Below the pieces are notes generated by a model, which saw only the letters and a list, made by a program, of their open reading frames with translations, was not told the DNA's origin and searched no databases. A DNA stretch of 7,681 nucleotides, from contig CAYGHG010000118.1 in assembly GCA_964349515.1 (NCBI GenBank), positions 1 through 7,681 on the forward strand, written 5' to 3'. The stretch is from CAYGHG01 sp964349515. Its GTDB lineage: Bacteria; Oederibacteriota; PGYV01; CAYGHG01. Positions 1-6,214 of the stretch are shown in pieces. The translations under genes and the position numbers were made by a program. The first letter of the stretch is position 1. Every line of letters starts with the position of its first letter.

Positions 1-16
1 CGCAGTATATTTTGTA

Positions 17-70
17 CACAATTCCCCCGCTTGTTTTTTATACTATAACATTTTCACATTTTTCAATCAA
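17..70 (-). promoter_or_regulatory. Sigma-70-type promoter for a gene leaving the left edge
   Basis: On the minus strand TTGATT (65-70) and TATAGT (42-47) are separated by exactly 17 bases, and TG sits one base before the -10, giving an extended -10 element. Transcription would start near 35. Downstream, a G-rich stretch (CGGGGG, about 24-29) lies a few bases before a GTG at 17-19 that opens a frame beginning MYKIYC and running off the window. The promoter match is seen directly. The coding start is only a guess, because six codons cannot be judged. The promoter lies just after the lipoprotein stop codon, so the next gene is probably transcribed separately. Confidence 0.45.
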
Positions 71-96
71 TTAAAACATCTTTAAAATTTCTTGTG

Positions 97-1284
97 TCAC
101 CACATTCTAAGCCCGTTAGCCCTCAGCCTTGCCACAAAAATCACCGGCTGTCCAAATCCAGCTATTCCTACACCGCCAGTCACAGCAATACCTCCGTCGC
201 TTGTCACACACATCCTGTATGCCTGATTGCACATGGTTCTGCCAATATGCCTTGGAACATCACCCTTCATTTTGACAGACCAGAGTTTTTCAAGGTTATC
301 ATTTATCTTTGACACATAGATATTCTGCTCATCATCACCGGGTTCCGCATAGTAGCCGCAAACCACAAAATTCCCGCCTGTTTTCAAGATATGCCTGCCG
401 GAGCCGGATGCATCTCCTCCACCAAGCCTTTTTTCAGAAACAAAATTTCCGCTGCTGTCAAATTTAAACATGGCAAATCTGCCGTAATTCGCACCGGGCT
501 CATAAATCATCGCCGTTGTTATGTAGCCTGCGCCTGCGCCTGAGTCTATTTCCACGCCTGAATAACCGCTGGTAGGCACTTCTACAGGGTTATAATATTT
601 TATCCACAATACACTCCCCCCTGCAGTAACCTTTGAAAAGAACATGTAATCAGGGTAATTTGTAAGTGTTCTAACCCTGCCGGTAGCCAGATAGCTGCCG
701 TCTGACATAATCTTAACGTCATTTACCCACGAATAAAGATTTTCAGGCAGGGTTGTGGCCCATATATAATTCCCGTCAAAATCAACCTTTTCAATCATGC
801 CTCTGCTGCCGCCGGCTCCATAGACAATATAGCCGTCTGAAAGCTTTATCAATCCTTTGATTTCATCAAACTCATCGTAAATGTATTTCATTTCCAGTGT
901 ATTCCCATACGCATCAATTTTTATCATGTAATTTTTATACGTAGTATCCGTGATGTCCCGTCCGACAAAAACATAACCTCCGTCATTACTGCATTCAACA
1001 GCAACCGAGTATATTTTCGGCCCCAATTTTTTGTGCCAAGAAATATTTCCATATGCATCCAGTTTAAGAATTAACGCATAACTGTAATTATCCACGCAGC
1101 GAGCCGCTACAATAAAACCGCCGTCCGGCGTCTCTTTTATGTCCACTCCATAGGTATCCGAACCGTCTATATCAAATATCTTTACCGGTTGTGGTTCTTC
1201 TTCCGGAGTGGGAGGATTAAAAAGACTGCACCCCGACAACATCAAAATAACCACCGCAACCACACAAACCAACCTGTTTCCCAT
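97..1284 (-). CDS. Exported lipoprotein with about seven propeller-like repeats
   Basis: Predicted 395-residue lipoprotein. A short basic start, a hydrophobic stretch and the lipobox LSGC put the lipidated cysteine at residue 19, followed by a Pro/Glu-rich linker (about 24-35). The rest consists of about seven repeats of 45-50 residues of the form 'DGG(Y/F)(I/V)..G ... K(I/L)DA.GN..W', starting near residues 50, 95, 140, 187, 243, 295 and 355. This type is often annotated as delta-60 or WD40/PQQ-like repeats and probably forms one seven-bladed beta-propeller. The start is the ATG at 1284, because GGAGG (1293-1297) lies 8 bases upstream. The in-frame ATG at 1290 is only 2 bases from it and the GTG at 1299 overlaps it. 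Serine after the cysteine would be compatible with outer-membrane sorting if Lol rules apply. No catalytic residues are recognisable and the ligand is unknown. A weak extended -10 promoter (TTGCTT, 16 bases, TGATATGCT) lies at 1314-1341. The function is unassigned. Confidence 0.85.
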   Translation of the reverse strand: MGNRLVCVVAVVILMLSGCSLFNPPTPEEEPQPVKIFDIDGSDTYGVDIKETPDGGFIVAARCVDNYSYALILKLDAYGNISWHKKLGPKIYSVAVECSNDGGYVFVGRDITDTTYKNYMIKIDAYGNTLEMKYIYDEFDEIKGLIKLSDGYIVYGAGGSRGMIEKVDFDGNYIWATTLPENLYSWVNDVKIMSDGSYLATGRVRTLTNYPDYMFFSKVTAGGSVLWIKYYNPVEVPTSGYSGVEIDSGAGAGYITTAMIYEPGANYGRFAMFKFDSSGNFVSEKRLGGGDASGSGRHILKTGGNFVVCGYYAEPGDDEQNIYVSKINDNLEKLWSVKMKGDVPRHIGRTMCNQAYRMCVTSDGGIAVTGGVGIAGFGQPVIFVARLRANGLRMW

Positions 1285-1372
1285 TTTCATACCCTCCACT
1301 TTTGATATTCACAAGCATATCACCAAATCAGCTGCAAGCAAACTAAAAATTACCCCCAAAACTCACCTGTAT

Positions 1373-1435
1373 TCAAACCGTACTCTCCCCGCCCCGCTTC
1401 ACTTCCATCCACTTAAACTCAACAGACTCATTCAC
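1373..1435 (-). CDS. Possible 20-codon leader peptide ORF
   Basis: GTG at 1435 is preceded by GGAGGG (1443-1448) with 7 bases between them, a spacing as good as that of the real genes here. It opens a 20-residue frame starting MNESVEFKW, rich in charged residues and ending in TGA at 1373. The same GGAGGG-AT-AAA-TG arrangement occurs at the lipoprotein start 88 bases further on. It may be a translated leader peptide, the left-over start of a deleted gene, or chance. The longer in-frame extension to 1558 has no ribosome binding site. The peptide matches no family known to me. Confidence 0.25.
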   Translation of the reverse strand: MNESVEFKWMEVKRGGESTV

Positions 1436-1460
1436 TTTTATTCCCTCCATTGTCGTTTCG

Positions 1461-1494
1461 CCTTTACACCCGCAAAGGTCACCCGCGGGTAACC
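1461..1494 (-). promoter_or_regulatory. Two overlapping hairpins in the lipoprotein leader
   Basis: Read on the minus strand, the first element (1477-1494) is an 18-base near-palindrome, GGTTACCCGCGGGTGACC, giving a 7-bp stem with one G-U pair and loop CGCG. The second (1461-1478) is CCTTT-GCGGGTGT-AAAGG, a 5-bp stem with an 8-base loop. They share two bases, so both cannot form completely at once. They sit 13 bases before the Shine-Dalgarno of the 20-codon ORF. The DNA palindrome could equally be a protein binding site. No known riboswitch consensus is recognised. Confidence 0.3.
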
Positions 1495-1562
1495 CAAATC
1501 TTTCAAAAACTACAACAATAACCGGACGACGCACTGCAAAAGCCTTACAAAAGTACACCTAT

Positions 1563-1590
1563 ACTATAATTGTAAAAACGATTTTTTCGA
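1563..1590 (-). promoter_or_regulatory. Promoter candidate upstream of the leader ORF
   Basis: The minus strand shows TCGAAA (1585-1590), 16 bases, then TATAGT (1563-1568). The -10 is good and the -35 matches four of six positions. Start of transcription would be near 1556, giving a leader of about 270 bases before the lipoprotein start. The motif TATAGTATA around the -10 also occurs in the promoter at the left edge of the window. Confidence 0.33.
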
Positions 1591-1658
1591 TTCACGATCT
1601 TTCGTTTTTTCCTGTAACGTCATGCCCTGACCTAACGCTTGTTTTTATGATACCTCTT

Positions 1659-2318
1659 TTAATCCGTAGCAGAAACATAAATAGTCTGGGTGGCATTGCC
1701 TGTTGTGACTGAAGCTTTATCAAAGATTATAAAGTTTATTGTGTTCTGAGGAAACGAAGTAACCTGTGAAAAAGAACCGCCGCTGTTTGTGGACCTCCAC
1801 AGCCCGCTCGGATTGGTTCCCGATGAGCCGGTGAAAAGTATTGACCCCAGGTTAGGGTCAACAGCCAGCCTCTCACCCGCGCCGCGGCCCACTTCATTTC
1901 CGCCTACTTTAAAATTAACCGGATTAATTGTCCATGTATTGCCCCTGTTTACCGATGACAACACAGCTCCGTTTCCCGCCCAGCTCTGGGTATATTTTCC
2001 GCAGAGCATGTAAACACGCTCCGTGTCGGATGGGTCAACAGCCAGTGAAAGTATCCCCATGTAATCTGCATTGTTTCTTGTAAGAGAGTCTGTTATGGGC
2101 GTCCATGTTCCGTCAGCCGTATTCCACCTGTAAGCGCCTCCCATATCAGTGCGGGCATACAAAAGCCCGGCCTCAAGCGGATGAAAAACAGTGCCGGTTG
2201 TAAACCCGCCGCCGCGGACAGCAACAGATTTCCATGTGTAGGTGGCGCCGTGAACAGCCGAAGTGAAAAGAATTGAAATTAAAAGGGCCGATAATAAGGA
2301 ATCACTTTTCCGGGTCAT
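1659..2318 (-). CDS. 3'-truncated GH74 (xyloglucanase family) protein, N-terminal part only
   Basis: A secreted 219-residue N-terminal fragment of a glycoside hydrolase family 74 enzyme. Full-length members cleave xyloglucan or related beta-1,4-glucans and consist of two seven-bladed propellers over roughly 700 residues. Visible here are a signal peptide (about residues 1-24, ending AVHG-A), the family N-terminus (TYTWKSV, 26-32), ARTDMGGAYRW (55-65), and GGNEVGRGAGERLAVDP (139-155). Asp58 aligns, from memory, with the catalytic base of characterised GH74 enzymes. The catalytic acid lies several hundred residues further on and is missing. Homology runs to TQTIYVSATD and stops at a TAA, and none of the three minus-strand frames continues it. 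ATG at 2318 is chosen because AGGAG (2324-2328) lies 5 bases upstream, and the TTG at 2333 lies beyond it. Promoter and start are intact, so a stub protein could be made. It is probably a decaying gene and is unlikely to be an active glucanase. Confidence 0.85.
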   Translation of the reverse strand: MTRKSDSLLSALLISILFTSAVHGATYTWKSVAVRGGGFTTGTVFHPLEAGLLYARTDMGGAYRWNTADGTWTPITDSLTRNNADYMGILSLAVDPSDTERVYMLCGKYTQSWAGNGAVLSSVNRGNTWTINPVNFKVGGNEVGRGAGERLAVDPNLGSILFTGSSGTNPSGLWRSTNSGGSFSQVTSFPQNTINFIIFDKASVTTGNATQTIYVSATD

Positions 2319-2383
2319 ATAATCTCCTGTCAAAACAAGCTGAAATATCCCCTCTAAAACGAATAAACCCTTATTTATAGTTT

Positions 2384-2417
2384 GGTAAATCGTTTTAATG
2401 GATTATACTGATTTACC
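2384..2417. promoter_or_regulatory. Operator-like inverted repeat on the GH74 promoter
   Basis: GGTAAATC (2384-2391) and its exact inverse GATTTACC (2410-2417) are separated by 18 bases, with arm centres 26 bp apart. The upstream arm lies inside the spacer between -35 and -10. The downstream arm falls at about +4 to +11 of the predicted start. Such placement on a near-consensus promoter is typical of repressor sites, but no regulator gene lies in the window and the motif is not one I can assign to a family. Confidence 0.45.
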
Positions 2418-2430
2418 GTTAAAAAGTCAA
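2402..2430 (-). promoter_or_regulatory. Near-consensus sigma-70 promoter of the GH74 stub
   Basis: The minus strand reads TTGACT (2425-2430), exactly 17 bases, then TATAAT (2402-2407): 11 of 12 consensus positions with the ideal spacer. The predicted start is near 2395, leaving a leader of about 77 bases before the GH74 ATG. It is the strongest promoter match in the window. Confidence 0.72.
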
Positions 2431-2445
2431 GAAAAGCATCCTTTT

Positions 2446-2480
2446 TCTCTCTCCCTCAGGGAGAGGGTTAGGGTGAGGGA
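2446..2480 (+). repeat. Dispersed palindromic repeat (CTCTCCCT-C-AGGGAGAG type)
   Basis: A perfect 8-bp inverted repeat with a one-base centre (2449-2465) is followed by GGTTAGGGTGAGGGA. From memory, this palindrome plus TTAGGGTGAGGG tail is a common intergenic repeat in many unrelated bacterial genomes, of the REP or miniature-element type. It lies upstream of the GH74 promoter. Only one copy is in the window, so its repeat status rests on recollection. Strand is given as written. Confidence 0.5.
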
Positions 2481-2557
2481 AAGTCTTTGTATTGTAATTG
2501 TTTTGCACTGTCTTATTTTTCTCGGCTCTCCATCTCGCTCTATTTTCTACGAAGCTC

Positions 2558-2590
2558 AAAAAAAGCAGAGGCGGGTTTCAAACCCGCCTC
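2558..2590 (-). terminator. Intrinsic terminator closing the five-gene cluster
   Basis: Read on the minus strand, a perfect 11-bp inverted repeat around one central base (GAGGCGGGTTT / AAACCCGCCTC, 2568-2590) is followed by TGC and seven T residues (2558-2564). The GC-rich stem and T-run form a textbook Rho-independent terminator, 46 bases after the glycosyltransferase stop. The core GGCGGGTTTGAAACCCGCC is also, from memory, a motif met repeatedly in unrelated genomes, so it may be a mobile palindrome adopted as a terminator. Confidence 0.82.
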
Positions 2591-2636
2591 GTATTTGTTG
2601 TATTTTATGTTCTGCCCCTGCCTGCGTAAAAACCTT

Positions 2637-3782
2637 TTACATCTTCGAAAATGCTTTTGTATATATCTCATCCCACCTGAAACCCGAGGCAAACTCTACC
2701 GCGTTTTTCAGGCATTCAAGGTAAAAATCATCGTCATCCAATAACTTTATGCAGGCTTCGGCGATTTCGTCTTTCCTGTATTTGCACACCACGCCCATCG
2801 GCCTCTTTTTCACCTCTTCCGCTATCCACGGGACATCGGTAGTCACTATGGGCAGGCCGCAGCCCAAGTATTCTTTTGGCTTGGTCGGGTCTGCGTAATA
2901 AGTGTAGTTGTTCGGGTCGTCCATATAGGGAGCGAGGCCCACGCGCTCATGCGGGATGAATTTGAAAAGTTCTTCGTGGTTCATTACTCCTGTGAATTTT
3001 ACGCTTTTATCAAGCAGCCCGAGCGCCTCGGCCTGTGCTTTAAGCTCTGTTTCATACGGGCCGGTGCCTATCACTATGAGCTCCGCTTCCGGGACTTTGC
3101 GGGTTATTTCCGGCATGGCCTCTATCAGGAGCTGTACTCCCTTGGTTTTGTCGAGCATCGACATCAGCACCATGGACTTTTTGACCAGTTTTTCCTCTTT
3201 GTGGTATTTATCCACCTTGTCGAGTTCTATGCCGACAGGCACCACCATGTTTTTTTTCCTGTTAAACATATATTTTTTTTCCTTTGCCTTTGCCATCCGC
3301 TCCGACAGGCACCAGATATAGTCACTGCCCGCGCAGGCAAGGCCGTCTATGAACTCGTAGAAAAAATTAAAAACCGGGTTTTCAAAGCGCCTGTCCATGT
3401 GGTCAATGACGTAGTACACAACCTTATGTTTTTTCCCGAATAACTTCATTATTATCCCCGAGAGCGCGTTCAGATTATCAACACCTATGAACAAATCAGC
3501 CTTTTCTTTATTGCCGGAAAGATACCTGATGTTATATAAGAAATCCTTTGCCCACTGGATGAGCTGGTTTTTCCCACGCCTGTGCCCCTTTGAATTGTTT
3601 TTCATTTTTCCGTTTTCATAAGTAACCGACTCTGTGCCCTCCATCCTGGTATAGGAAAAAGGGTGGGTAATAAGCGTGTACTCCGCACAGCGCGGTATCA
3701 GGTAGTTTCTCAGAGCCTGCACAGGCCCGTAAACCTCGGTCACGTGGCCCGCTTCTATAATTTTCATTTTGCTTAAATCCAT
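2637..3782 (-). CDS. Glycosyltransferase, GT4-type (GT-B fold)
   Basis: A 381-residue cytosolic or membrane-associated GT-B glycosyltransferase, of usual length for family GT4/group 1. It probably transfers a sugar from a nucleotide-sugar to a cell-surface glycan or lipid; donor and acceptor cannot be told. The N-terminal domain spans roughly 6-180. The C-terminal donor domain shows VPVGIEL (181-187), MLDKTKGVQLLIEAM (209-223) with the phosphate-contacting Lys region, IGTGPYETEL (238-247), and PTKPKEYLGCGLPIV (299-313) with Glu304. The first Glu of the classical EX7E motif is absent: Tyr296 stands there, as in many distant members. Start ATG at 3782 has GGAGG (3787-3791) 4 bases upstream. The gene follows the ABC permease after 53 bases and has its own promoter candidate at 3793-3820. 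No transmembrane segment or signal peptide is seen. Confidence 0.88.
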   Translation of the reverse strand: MDLSKMKIIEAGHVTEVYGPVQALRNYLIPRCAEYTLITHPFSYTRMEGTESVTYENGKMKNNSKGHRRGKNQLIQWAKDFLYNIRYLSGNKEKADLFIGVDNLNALSGIIMKLFGKKHKVVYYVIDHMDRRFENPVFNFFYEFIDGLACAGSDYIWCLSERMAKAKEKKYMFNRKKNMVVPVGIELDKVDKYHKEEKLVKKSMVLMSMLDKTKGVQLLIEAMPEITRKVPEAELIVIGTGPYETELKAQAEALGLLDKSVKFTGVMNHEELFKFIPHERVGLAPYMDDPNNYTYYADPTKPKEYLGCGLPIVTTDVPWIAEEVKKRPMGVVCKYRKDEIAEACIKLLDDDDFYLECLKNAVEFASGFRWDEIYTKAFSKM

Positions 3783-3792
3783 AGTTCCTCCG

Positions 3793-3820
3793 ATTATAAG
3801 TTTTAGTTCACTGCTTTCAA
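3793..3820 (-). promoter_or_regulatory. Internal promoter before the glycosyltransferase, predicting a nearly leaderless mRNA
   Basis: The minus strand has TTGAAA (3815-3820), 16 bases, then TATAAT (3793-3798): 11 of 12 consensus positions. The -10 ends only 10 bases before the glycosyltransferase ATG, so the start of transcription would fall near 3786, four bases before the ATG, and the GGAGG at 3787-3791 would be left out of the transcript. On read-through mRNA from the upstream genes the same GGAGG would serve as ribosome binding site. Confidence 0.5.
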
Positions 3821-3835
3821 CTTTCAGTTTTCAAT

Positions 3836-5485
3836 TCATTTTTCAAACGTCTCAAGCTTCCGTATTCCCGCAATCAGCGGCAGCACCGTAAACGCCAGCG
3901 TCAGGCCTATTATCAAGCCTGCCTGCGGCAGATATTTTTCAGGATGAAACTCCCTGGCTTTTACCAGTGTTGACATGTAATAATCCCTCACAGCGCCCGC
4001 CTCAAGCCAGAGCACAAGCCCTGTGAATATGAATGTGACAAACATATACGAAAGCCCCGCAACTCCTGTTATCATCTCCTCCGGGTTTTTTATTGAAAAA
4101 TCGGCAAAATAGGCTCCAAAACCGGTGCCTACCCCGGCTATGACCAGTGTGGTGCAAAAAGTTGAGAATATGGTCAGAAAGACCACAAAAGAATCAGCCT
4201 TGAGAATATAAAGCGAGAGCCCCGCCACAGCAAGGCCTGTTGCCATGACAGGCAGGCCGTAGGCCGCGAGTTTGTAGAGCACATAGTTCCTGAGTGCAAA
4301 AGGCGCGGAGCGGTATATCCAAAACCCCCTGCCCTCGTTGCTGATAACAGGCAGCACCAGCCTCGCGCCGATGGCCGACATCACAAACCCTATGAAGCCT
4401 ATGTTCAGAAAGTAAATTATGTTTCTTAAATTAAACAGCTCTTCCGGCAGCTTGTACATGTTAAAAAGATATATGACGACCAGCCCGAAAAGAAATACCA
4501 CCTGTATCCACTGTGACGTGTCCCTGACAAGGTATAAAAAATCTTTTTTCATCTGGTTGGCAATCTGCCCCGCCCTGTGAAATCTGAATTTTGGGGAAAG
4601 CGCGCCCTGTTTTGAGTACAGCCCTTTTTTTCCGTATGCCTCAAAATAAAGTTTTCTGCCCGCCGCAATCACGAGGTAAAAACATACAGCGGAGACGGAA
4701 AAGAAAACAAGCGAAGGCAGCAGGACATTAAGCACGCCGTAACCCGTCGTCCTGTTTATGATGTACATAAAAGCGCCGTGCGGTAAAAACAGGCTGTCAG
4801 GCGTCCTGAAATTCTCTATGAACTGCCTTATCTGCTCTGTTGAAGCGCCGGTTAACTTTTCAGGCTGGAGCATCCTGAAATATATAAGAAACGCCGCGAC
4901 AAATATCCCGGAAACCGCGATTGCTATGTTGCGCACATTTTCCGCGGGAAACACCTTTAAAAGCAGGAGTGTTAATGTTATGCCGATTGAGGACATTATT
5001 ATGAAAAGCGGAAGGTGGTTGATAATCATGAATGCGTACTGCGCCCCGCTCAAGTTAAAAACGCTGCCAAAAGCGGCGAATATCGGCACAGACATCAGAA
5101 AAACCATCCAGCAGGAGCCGGCTATGATTTTCAGGTACTGATAGGCAAAGAGAGAGCCTTCCTTGAGCGGCCTGCTGAAAAGAAAATTCATGTCCCTTGA
5201 AAGAAAAAGCACGGATATTGAAGTAACGATTGACGAAAGGAGTATCAGCAGCGAAAAACTGAGGTAAAAAGTGTTCATGAGTTTTGACACGAGGATGCCG
5301 CCGATCAAAGGCGCGTCATAAAAGTGGCGGAATATGAACTTGAAGAGCTGGTAAACCATGGGGAAAAAAACCGCCGCAAAAACCAGCAGAAGCAGGTTCT
5401 TTATGAGCTTGTCCCTGCTTACCGAAAAAAGCCCGCGCAAAAACTGCCTGTAGTAAAACGAGGCTATCCAGGCAAAATCCTTCAC
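3836..5485 (-). CDS. ABC exporter permease, 12 transmembrane helices
   Basis: A 549-residue inner-membrane subunit of an ABC transporter. About 12 hydrophobic segments can be picked out (near 31-52, 72-95, 120-142, 152-178, 186-204, 250-274, 325-342, 353-380, 402-427, 433-456, 473-494, 521-540), split by a hydrophilic loop around 275-320. The stretch SNEGRGFWIYRSAP (382-395) is, from memory, characteristic of the 'putative ABC exporter' permease family, in which one polypeptide holds two fused six-helix halves. It pairs with the ATPase encoded just upstream. GTG at 5485 overlaps the ATPase stop in a four-base GTGA, with GGAG 5 bases upstream, so translation is coupled. The substrate is unknown. 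The following glycosyltransferase hints at an envelope role, but that is inference. Confidence 0.88.
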   Translation of the reverse strand: MKDFAWIASFYYRQFLRGLFSVSRDKLIKNLLLLVFAAVFFPMVYQLFKFIFRHFYDAPLIGGILVSKLMNTFYLSFSLLILLSSIVTSISVLFLSRDMNFLFSRPLKEGSLFAYQYLKIIAGSCWMVFLMSVPIFAAFGSVFNLSGAQYAFMIINHLPLFIIMSSIGITLTLLLLKVFPAENVRNIAIAVSGIFVAAFLIYFRMLQPEKLTGASTEQIRQFIENFRTPDSLFLPHGAFMYIINRTTGYGVLNVLLPSLVFFSVSAVCFYLVIAAGRKLYFEAYGKKGLYSKQGALSPKFRFHRAGQIANQMKKDFLYLVRDTSQWIQVVFLFGLVVIYLFNMYKLPEELFNLRNIIYFLNIGFIGFVMSAIGARLVLPVISNEGRGFWIYRSAPFALRNYVLYKLAAYGLPVMATGLAVAGLSLYILKADSFVVFLTIFSTFCTTLVIAGVGTGFGAYFADFSIKNPEEMITGVAGLSYMFVTFIFTGLVLWLEAGAVRDYYMSTLVKAREFHPEKYLPQAGLIIGLTLAFTVLPLIAGIRKLETFEK

Positions 5486-6201
5486 TTGTTCTCCGTAAGG
5501 CTGAAGAAAATCTCTTCAAGCCTTTTCTTGCCGTTGCGCCTCTTTATCGCGCTGATAGTCCCCGTTTCAACCAGCTTTCCCTCGTATATTATGCCGGCAT
5601 TGGTACATAGCTCCTCGGCGTCGGACAGCGAGTGGGTTGACATGAATATCGTCATCCCCGCTTTAGCGAGTTTTTTCATCTCCGCTTTTAGCACTTTCTG
5701 GGACTTGGGGTCAAGCCCCACCATCGGCTCGTCAAGGACAAAGAGCTGCGGCATGTGTATCAGCGAGGATGTGATGAGAAGTTTCTGGCTCATTCCGTGG
5801 GAGTAGCTTTCTATGAAATCATTTGCGTATTCGTTTACTCCGAATATCTGCGAATATTTTTCGTAGCGTTCCTTAAAAGCGCGCTTTTCCACGCCGTAGA
5901 GGTTCGCGTTGAACTCTATGTATTCTATCCCTTTTAGTTTCTCAAACATGTAGGGCTTGTCCGGTATCAGGGCTGTTTTTCTCTTGAAATCTATAGGCTT
6001 GTTTTTGACGCTGACTCCCCCCAGCAGGGCATCCCCTCCGGTGATGGTTATCAAGCCGCACATCATGTTTATGGTGGTGGTCTTGCCCGCCCCGTTGGGC
6101 CCTAAAAACCCGAATATCTCACCTTTTTTCACGGTAAGGTCAAGGTTGTTTACGGCAGTAAAACTGCCGTATTTTTTGGTAAGTTTTTTCAGCTCCAGCA
6201 T
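5482..6201 (-). CDS. ABC transporter ATP-binding protein
   Basis: A 239-residue cytoplasmic ATPase that powers the permease encoded next. It shows Walker A GPNGAGKT (34-41), Walker B LFVLDEP (153-159) with catalytic Glu158, D-loop GLDP (162-165) and the switch His190 in STHSLSDAEEL. The signature motif reads SHGMSQK (134-140), a common variant of LSGGQ in exporter ATPases of the CcmA/BcrA type. At the Q-loop position the sequence is IPDKPYMFEKLKG (79-91), with Asp in place of Gln, as often seen in this subgroup. Start ATG at 6201 is supported by AAGGTG 5 bases upstream. The gene begins 13 bases after the TVP38-type gene and overlaps the permease gene by four bases. Length and motif order are normal and no defect is seen. 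Confidence 0.95.
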   Translation of the reverse strand: MLELKKLTKKYGSFTAVNNLDLTVKKGEIFGFLGPNGAGKTTTINMMCGLITITGGDALLGGVSVKNKPIDFKRKTALIPDKPYMFEKLKGIEYIEFNANLYGVEKRAFKERYEKYSQIFGVNEYANDFIESYSHGMSQKLLITSSLIHMPQLFVLDEPMVGLDPKSQKVLKAEMKKLAKAGMTIFMSTHSLSDAEELCTNAGIIYEGKLVETGTISAIKRRNGKKRLEEIFFSLTENK

Positions 6202-6214
6202 CTCTTCACCTTCT

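Larger units (their letters stand above)
1285..1658. other. Intergenic leader region upstream of the lipoprotein gene
   Basis: This stretch of about 375 bases has no convincing full gene. It holds, in the minus direction, an AT-rich inverted repeat AAAAACGA/TCGTTTTT at 1574-1581 and 1602-1609 just after the truncated GH74 gene (a possible weak terminator), a promoter candidate at 1563-1590, two hairpin-forming segments at 1461-1494, a 20-codon ORF with a good Shine-Dalgarno at 1373-1435, and a second weak promoter at 1314-1341. No further GH74 homology is visible in any minus-strand frame beyond the GH74 stop codon. Confidence 0.6.
2319..2636. other. Intergenic region between glycosyltransferase and GH74 stub
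   Basis: This stretch of 318 bases has no gene. It holds the GH74 ribosome binding site and a leader of about 77 bases (2319-2395), the GH74 promoter with an operator-like dyad (2384-2430), a dispersed-type palindromic repeat (2446-2480), and the terminator of the upstream operon (2558-2590). In 2481-2557 I see nothing. Plus-strand open frames here have no ribosome binding site and run across the repeat elements, so they are not genes. Confidence 0.75.

Noticed and set aside
97..1299. GTG (1299) or ATG (1290) as start of the lipoprotein
   Set aside because: The GTG overlaps the GGAGG itself and the ATG at 1290 is only two bases from it, whereas the ATG at 1284 has an 8-base spacing and still gives a normal lipoprotein signal.
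1461..1494. Known riboswitch (cobalamin, c-di-GMP or similar)
   Set aside because: The hairpins are present but none of the conserved consensus elements of those classes could be recognised.
1373..1558. 61-codon minus-strand frame
   Set aside because: The GTG at 1558 has no ribosome binding site and lies at the predicted transcription start. Only the last 20 codons, from 1435, have start support and were kept as a weak candidate.
2398..2744. Plus-strand frames of 108 and 85 codons
   Set aside because: They run through the promoter, the palindromic repeat, the terminator and the antisense 3' end of the glycosyltransferase; neither has a plausible start.
2949..3443. Plus-strand open frames of 164 and 121 codons inside the glycosyltransferase
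   Set aside because: They lie antisense to a gene with clear GT4 motifs, have no ribosome binding site, and have a composition typical of a shadow frame (very rich in Phe, His and Val).
3799..3838. Near-tandem TTTCAA/TTTCAG units between permease and glycosyltransferase
   Set aside because: They are too short and imperfect for a repeat array; one of them is better explained as the -35 box of the promoter there.
5324..5806. Plus-strand 160-codon frame across the ABC permease/ATPase junction
   Set aside because: It is antisense to two well-supported genes including their overlap, with no family resemblance and no Shine-Dalgarno.
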